The position numbers and the translations under genes were made by a program. Source: Cephalopachus bancanus (taxonomy: Eukaryota > Chordata > Mammalia > Primates > Tarsiidae). Taken from it: 64,000 nucleotides of DNA. This document shows, one piece after another, positions 58,986 through 64,000 of this stretch (its first letter is position 1; each line of letters begins with the position of its first letter). The DNA is taken from the NCBI GenBank assembly GCA_027257055.1, contig JAPVLO010000056.1:8453501-8517500 (forward strand), in the 5' to 3' direction. The notes under the pieces are model-generated. The model saw only the letters and a program-made list of their open reading frames with translations. It was not told the origin of the DNA and ran no database searches.

Positions 58986-59389
58986 TGAAAAGAAAACAAT
59001 GTGGAAAGACCTTGGAAATATCCCTTAATTTAAAAGTCATAGCAACATCAACTTTAAAAAATGTAACTTTTGTCATATTGAATACTAAAAGCATAGAAAT
59101 ATTTTTTATGTAACTTTTGCTAAAATTTTAAAAATCAGGCAAAAATAAATCAGTGCTCACTGTGACTATGAAATTAAATCAGGAAACTGCTTTCTTACAC
59201 GAAATGAACAATTCAATATACATATTTCTGAATCCGTTGCAAGTGTCTGGTGATTAAGCAGGGTCCAAAAAGAGCTTGCAGGTAGGACTGTTTACTAACA
59301 TTTCAATTTCTATGCCTCATTTATTAGACTTAGAATAAAAAGGTGAGAGGGCTGTTTGGGATTGTCTTTAACCTTGATGATATTTTCCA
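58986..59389. other. AT-rich unassigned sequence
   Basis: No feature recognised. Confidence 0.4.
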
Positions 59390-59745
59390 CTGAAGCAGCA
59401 TAATAGCTCTTAATTGCTTAAGTGAAGAGAACTTGTAGATGTGTCCTTCTTTGGGCTAAGAGCTTGAGCCTAAACCATTATGCTAATTCAAGCATTATAT
59501 ACACCAAAGTATTTATGGGACTGACACAAGTGATGTTGCAGGTAAAGGGCTGTGAAATGGTCTGTAAACAGAGAGAATTGATTCGAGGCCCAAAAGCAGT
59601 GCCGTTAAAAGTCACAGCCATTGAACAGCCAACCCTACAATTTCTATCCAGATTGTCAAACCGGGTCAGACAGTGTCAGCAGGGCTGCCATTAGAGATCA
59701 GATGGGTGGTTTAATAATATGTAAACCAACCGCATAAACAGGCCT
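59390..59745. promoter_or_regulatory. Candidate conserved non-coding element
   Basis: Repeat-free, with 'gctcttaattgcttaagtg', the POU-like 'attatgctaattcaa', and 'ggtttaataatatgtaaacc'. The appearance is that of a developmental enhancer. Conservation has not been measured. Confidence 0.28.
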
Positions 59746-59772
59746 TCTCATGGTAGAGGTCCACACCCATCT

Positions 59773-59773
<1 letters not shown>

Positions 59774-59817
<44 letters not shown>
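59774..59817. repeat. (GT)n microsatellite, about 22 units
   Basis: Nearly pure GT run of 44 bp; likely polymorphic in length. Confidence 0.97.
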
Positions 59818-59820
<3 letters not shown>

Positions 59821-60419
59821 TGCAAATGCGTGCACACCGAATTGTCATTATAGAAACTCACAGCACCATATTCAGTGAAATGTCAATGCACCGGTTTCAG
59901 ACAAAAGAAGAACTTCAAGCAGGTATAAGTTAGATAACAACGTGACATGAAGGCATCTAGGGAGAATGTGGATCCTAAATCTTACAAGTAAGGGCGGCAG
60001 GACAGTCAGATCCTTGCTCTTGATTGGCTAGGCCTTTGGCATCATTTGTTTTTTTTATGTCTCTTCCTACAATTGGACTGTACATTTTTTTCCCCAGTTA
60101 ACCTTAAAATAATTATGTAAGGCTCCTTATCACCTGCATTGCTAGCGTGCCTCATTTCAGGCATTAAAACAGTGTAATAGATTCTATTTAAACGAGGTTC
60201 TATTTATCCAGTCTCCAAAATGACATGTGGATGGCCTAGTTTCGTCTTTGCTTTAAAACTGTAAAATCCAGAGTTATACGGTTGTTAGTCTGAAAAAGAC
60301 TGATGAAAAATTTTCTCTCATCTCAGCTTAAAGTCGGAAGAACAGAGCATGGTTCCATTTCTCCTCCTTTCCAAAACACAACAAAATAAAAATCTATAAG
60401 CATATTAAGAGGAGATGAA
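59818..60419. other. Unique AT-rich sequence
   Basis: No feature recognised. Confidence 0.4.
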
Positions 60420-60620
60420 GAGTAGAGCATGATGATGATGACCATGAACTTTGAGTTCAAATCCCTACACTGTCACTTGACTTCGGGTAAGTCATGCAAC
60501 CTCCCTGTGCCTCAGTTTCTTCCTTTGTAAAATGGGGCATTGACTTCACAGGATTATTGTGGGGACTCATCTGTGTAAAGTACCTGGCACAAAATAAGCT
60601 TCCAAAAAATGGTAAATATT
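60420..60620 (+). mobile_element. MIR SINE
   Basis: 'ttgagttcaaatccctacac', 'gggtaagtcatgcaacctcc', 'ctgtgcctcagtttcttcct' and 'gtaaagtacctggcacaaaa' form a near full sense MIR. Confidence 0.85.
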
Positions 60621-62535
60621 ACTGATACATATTTGGTCCTATAAACTTTTGACATAATTTATATCTGTTTTAAGTATGATTTTTTTTTCTTTCTTGGGGT
60701 TCACAGAGATTAAGAATGCTTTAGGGAATCTATTGAATATGTGTGATATTAAAAAAAAAACTAGCTCATTGTTAAGTATTTGTTTTTTCTACCACAGGGT
60801 CTACCATTGGAGCACATCTTTCTTCTTTGGTTTCAATATTGGTGTTGCATAGTGCAGCCCTTTCCATGAAGGGAACAACAGTGACATCATGTGCTAATTT
60901 ATTGGGGTCAGTTAAACTCTTCAGGACCCTCTTTGGACAAGAACCTCTGAGCTGTAGTTTCTCTTCATAGAGAGGCATCTTACGTTAACATGCTGCTAAT
61001 TCAAGCCAAGCTTTTAGAGCAGAGCTCTTCTCATATTGGTTAGTTTTAATTAGTACATCTTTTCTAAGTAGACACCTGCTCAGGAAATTTTGATGAATTT
61101 CAGAATCATGAATGCTGTTATTTAAAATGACACAGTATGAAATCTGTGTCAAAGTCTATCGTATGATTTTACTGTCCTTTTAACTGTCTTCCTTTAGAAT
61201 GTGCATTAATGAAAAGATAAGGTTTTGATTTAATTTTGATCAGCTGATCAGTTCTAGAGGTTGATTGTATTGTGATCGTTTCTAAGTGCTTAATATGTGG
61301 GGCTATACCAAAGATGATATAATTTAGTTCTAAATATACTCTGTTTAAAAATGTCTAATATACTACACATCTATATTTCAGAAAGCCCTTTAAAATCCAA
61401 GTGACATCCCTTGATTGTAGATAAGAGTTTTCTCAATTTTTGTTACCACTTTTTGAGCTAAAGGTTACTTTGAAAATACATACATTTGTTTCAGAGATGT
61501 CATTATTAGCCCTGGTGGGATAGAAAATCCAATAACAAGACCCGAGATCTTCTCTAGAGATTATATTTTGTTTCAATCCTTTTCATAGGCAGGTCTATGC
61601 CCAATGATTCTGGACCGAGAGGAATCTAGCGTATTTATAAAAGTATCTAAAATATTTCACAGCCTCACATAGGAACCCATTCAGAGATTCTATAATTAAG
61701 GCCAGTACTCCCTCGATAAAGTTTAAAACAAATCAGAATGGTCCCAAAGAACAGCTTTATAGATTGCACCCTCCTCTGGCAGTCAAAGAGATGTATAAAC
61801 AGCTTGAGCTGGTTCTAAGACTCCCTTAGGCCACAGAGAAAAAGCCTTTAAGTCTATCAGGGATGACAAATAGATTTCAGCATGAGTGTCAATTCTGATG
61901 GATTAGTGGTAGTTGCCTGGAGCAAGGTGTTTGAGGACTCTTGAGGCTCTGTCCAGGATCAGCAGGAAATAGTGCCATGATCTATTAGCAATGCCTGCCA
62001 CGGTGAAAGGGTGGAAGAAGGGAGTGAGGGCAGCATTTTTGCTAAGAGTCACCATCCCAAACTTGTATGTTAGTTGTTCTTTCCTGCTGCCCATTTTTCT
62101 CAGAGGAAGTTACTTTAAGGTTACCAAACCAGTGCCAGTCTAGGTTAACACAAAGTAGATGTTTTCTTCCACCTGCATCTCATTTAAGGCCTTCACAGAG
62201 ATTTAGAAAATAGCCTTGTCTTCACCCCTCAAAGAACTTGAGTCTTTTCCTTCACTGAACACATATATTGTGCATTTACTATGTGCCAGGCATGCATGAA
62301 TAGCATACTGTTTTATTTGTTATTTATCATTTAAAGAAATTATTAAATAAGTTAAAACATATGAAAAGTCCCTAAAATCCCTAGAAATAGTTCATGCTCA
62401 ATAAGTACGAGCTATCCTTTTTTTAAAAAAATGTGTTTTATGTACAGGATTCAGCTGAATGTGTCCAGGCTCTCAGCATCCCTCACCCCCCTTAACAGGA
62501 AACGTGGACATAACCTGACTTGGGTGTCCAGAGAT
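60621..62535. other. Unique sequence, no gene recognised
   Basis: About 1.9 kb without Alu or L1. Short frames such as 60978-60772 (minus) have no known features. A fragment near 62260-62310 ('tttactatgtgccaggcatg') may be an ancient SINE or L2 piece. Confidence 0.4.
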
Positions 62536-62650
62536 CCCAAGGGTCTCTCTAATCCTAATATCTCCACTCACAAGCAGTGGGACCTTGAGCGAGTCCTGCC
62601 TCGGTCTGTGCCTCCATTCCCCATCTGTTAAAGGGAACACTGGTCCCTAC
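62536..62650 (+). mobile_element. MIR SINE fragment
   Basis: 'cagtgggaccttgagcgagt', 'cctgcctcggtctgtgcctc' and 'ccccatctgttaaagggaac' match the MIR core. Confidence 0.6.
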
Positions 62651-62832
62651 TTACCCACTAGATGTAGTGAGGCTGTTCACGTAGCAAAGGTAAGCCCCTG
62701 GAACAAAGAAACATCTTATGCCGATGTTTCTGTAGTATCATCATGGAGGCTCAGGTCCTGCTTAAAACTTAATCAAGGAGAAACACAGGGACCAAGAAAA
62801 AGATTCCACCAAATCCTATAAAAAAACATTTA

Positions 62833-62917
62833 TTTATTTATTTTATTTTTTGTTTTGGTTTGGTTTTTTTTTGAGTTGGAGTTTCACTCTGTCGCCCAGA
62901 ATGAAGCTCAGTGGCTC
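62833..62917 (-). mobile_element. Tiny 5'-truncated Alu with target duplication
   Basis: T-rich tail then 'gagttggagtttcactctgt' and 'cgcccagaatgaagctcagt': only about the last 50 bases of an Alu. Perfect 12-bp repeats 'aaaaaacattta' at 62821-62832 and 62918-62929 show that this was its full insertion size. Confidence 0.85.
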
Positions 62918-62989
62918 AAAAAACATTTAAACATGGTGTTTTAAAGTATTGAAAAGAAGTGAGGGAGACAAGGATTTGGCCCAAGTCTG

Positions 62990-63190
62990 GCTATATTGAG
63001 TCAAATAGGCCTGAGTTCTAACGTGGCTTCTGGCGCTTACAAGTTCTTTGGAGAGTTAACCAACCTCTTGAAAACCTCCATTTCCTTAACTACCCAAGGA
63101 GGACACTAACAGCGTTTACCTCAGAGAGTTGCAGAGTAGAGTAAATAATGATGTGAAAAGCTTAATACATTGGCTGGAATATAATGATAC
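62990..63190 (+). mobile_element. MIR SINE
   Basis: 'cctgagttctaacgtggctt', 'cctccatttccttaactacc' and 'cagagagttgcagagtagag' follow the sense MIR order. Confidence 0.6.
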
Positions 63191-63265
63191 TTCAGTATAT
63201 TTTAGCTGCTATTATACTGCTTGGCAACACTATTTGGATAACACAGAAGAATATGATGTTTTATT

Positions 63266-63549
63266 GTTAATTTTTTTATTATTATTTTTTAGTTGGAGTC
63301 TCACCCTGTTGCCCAGGCTGGATGGAGTGCAGTGGCATGTTCATGGCCACCCCAGCATCGACCTGCTGGGATCTGGCAATCCTTCAGCCTCAGCCTTCCA
63401 AGTAGCCGGAACTACAGGCATGCGCTACCATGCCCGGCTAGTTTTTGATTGATTGTAGAGATGAAGTCTCGCCAAGTTGTCCAGGCTGTTCTCGAACCCG
63501 TGGACTCAGGCAATCCCCTCACCTTGGCCTCCCAAAGTGCTGGGATTAC
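63266..63549 (-). mobile_element. Alu element, antisense, slightly 5'-truncated
   Basis: T-rich tail, dimer with 'gccaagttgtccaggctgt', stopping at 'gtgctgggattac' without the last bases of the usual end. Direct repeats 'gatgttttatt' at 63255-63265 and 63550-63560. Confidence 0.93.
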
Positions 63550-63659
63550 GATGTTTTATTTTTTATGATTCTAACAATTCCTCACATTTGTTCACAATTA
63601 CCAAGTGCCATTACATAGCTTCTCAAGATCTCGCACCACTAGCATTTTGAAGAATCCTA

Positions 63660-63840
63660 GTAGCTAATGTTTTGGGAACGACTTCTCTCATTTAATCTTC
63701 ACAGAGACCTTGAGAGATGGATATATGTAGATACCACAGGGGAGGGCAGTGAGACTCAGAGAAGTTGAGTGACTTGCCCAAGGTTACAATGCTAGGAAGT
63801 GGTCATGTTCAGGCCTGGACTTGAGTCTGGAGCTTCTAGC
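63660..63840 (-). mobile_element. MIR SINE, antisense
   Basis: 'ctctcatttaatcttcacag', 'gagactcagagaagttgagt' and 'gacttgcccaaggttacaat' give a clear antisense MIR. Confidence 0.82.
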
Positions 63841-64000
63841 TTCAAGGTCAATGAGATATTCATCTCATGATGATACGAGCCCTGCATCATGGGTCTCTCA
63901 ATTTAATGTGTTTTTTCATCAACAGTTTCATGTATTCTTGAATGCTTAGCATGTTGGAGGCTGTAACACAAAATTCAAGACAAAAGGGAGCACATGGTTA
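63841..64000. other. Unassigned window end
   Basis: No feature recognised. Confidence 0.4.

Noticed and set aside
1..64000. Possible CRISPR arrays, operons or phage genes
   Set aside because: No regularly spaced repeats or dense coding frames are present, and primate SINEs and LINEs run throughout, so the DNA is vertebrate.

Overview
This window looks like nuclear DNA of a non-anthropoid primate. It is AT-rich, has no densely packed open reading frames, and is filled with primate-type repeats: about 30 Alu elements or pieces, several L1 fragments, ancient MIR and L2 copies, and fossil DNA transposons. Most Alus share an unusual form. The 5' end reads TGGCTCAGCCTGTAATCC, lacking the CG found in the common Alu start. 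The middle contains CTACAATAAATCAAAAA, and the 3' end is GAGACTCCAACTC. This is neither the usual anthropoid consensus nor the tRNA-fused galago/loris type as I know them. My best guess is a tarsier-lineage genome; that is an inference, and a repeat-library comparison would settle it.

Only one stretch looks like part of a protein-coding gene: a terminal coding exon on the + strand at 25828-25995. It has a splice acceptor, 55 codons and a stop, and is followed by a repeat-free 3' UTR-like stretch with AATAAA signals. I do not recognise the protein. If the exon is real, 1-25827 is mostly its last intron (upstream exons not found), and everything after about 28 kb is intergenic.

Layout. 1-5.9 kb: old L1 3' regions and L2, peppered with Alus. 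6.5-8.5 kb: a short L1 tail with a perfect target duplication, an L2, and a 955-bp TA-flanked fossil DNA transposon. 13.2-16.2 kb: a minus-strand L1 that keeps its 5' UTR, a broken ORF1 and only the first codons of ORF2. 16.4-17.8 kb: one DNA transposon nested in another. 18.2-24.0 kb: four L1 3' fragments. 24-28.3 kb: repeat-poor exon and 3' UTR block. 28.3-43 kb: Alus, an L1 fragment, a mariner transposase relic and a composite local duplication. 43.0-51.7 kb: an 8.7-kb block without Alu or recognisable L1. 51.7-64 kb: mostly unique sequence with MIRs, a few Alus, a long GT repeat and AT-rich sequence resembling conserved non-coding DNA.

No bacterial operons, CRISPR arrays, phage or RNA genes are visible, and I found no undescribed multi-gene system. 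The most interesting items are the unidentified exon, the composite duplication at 37.9-40.4 kb, the SINE-free island, and the two-layer Alu subfamily structure.
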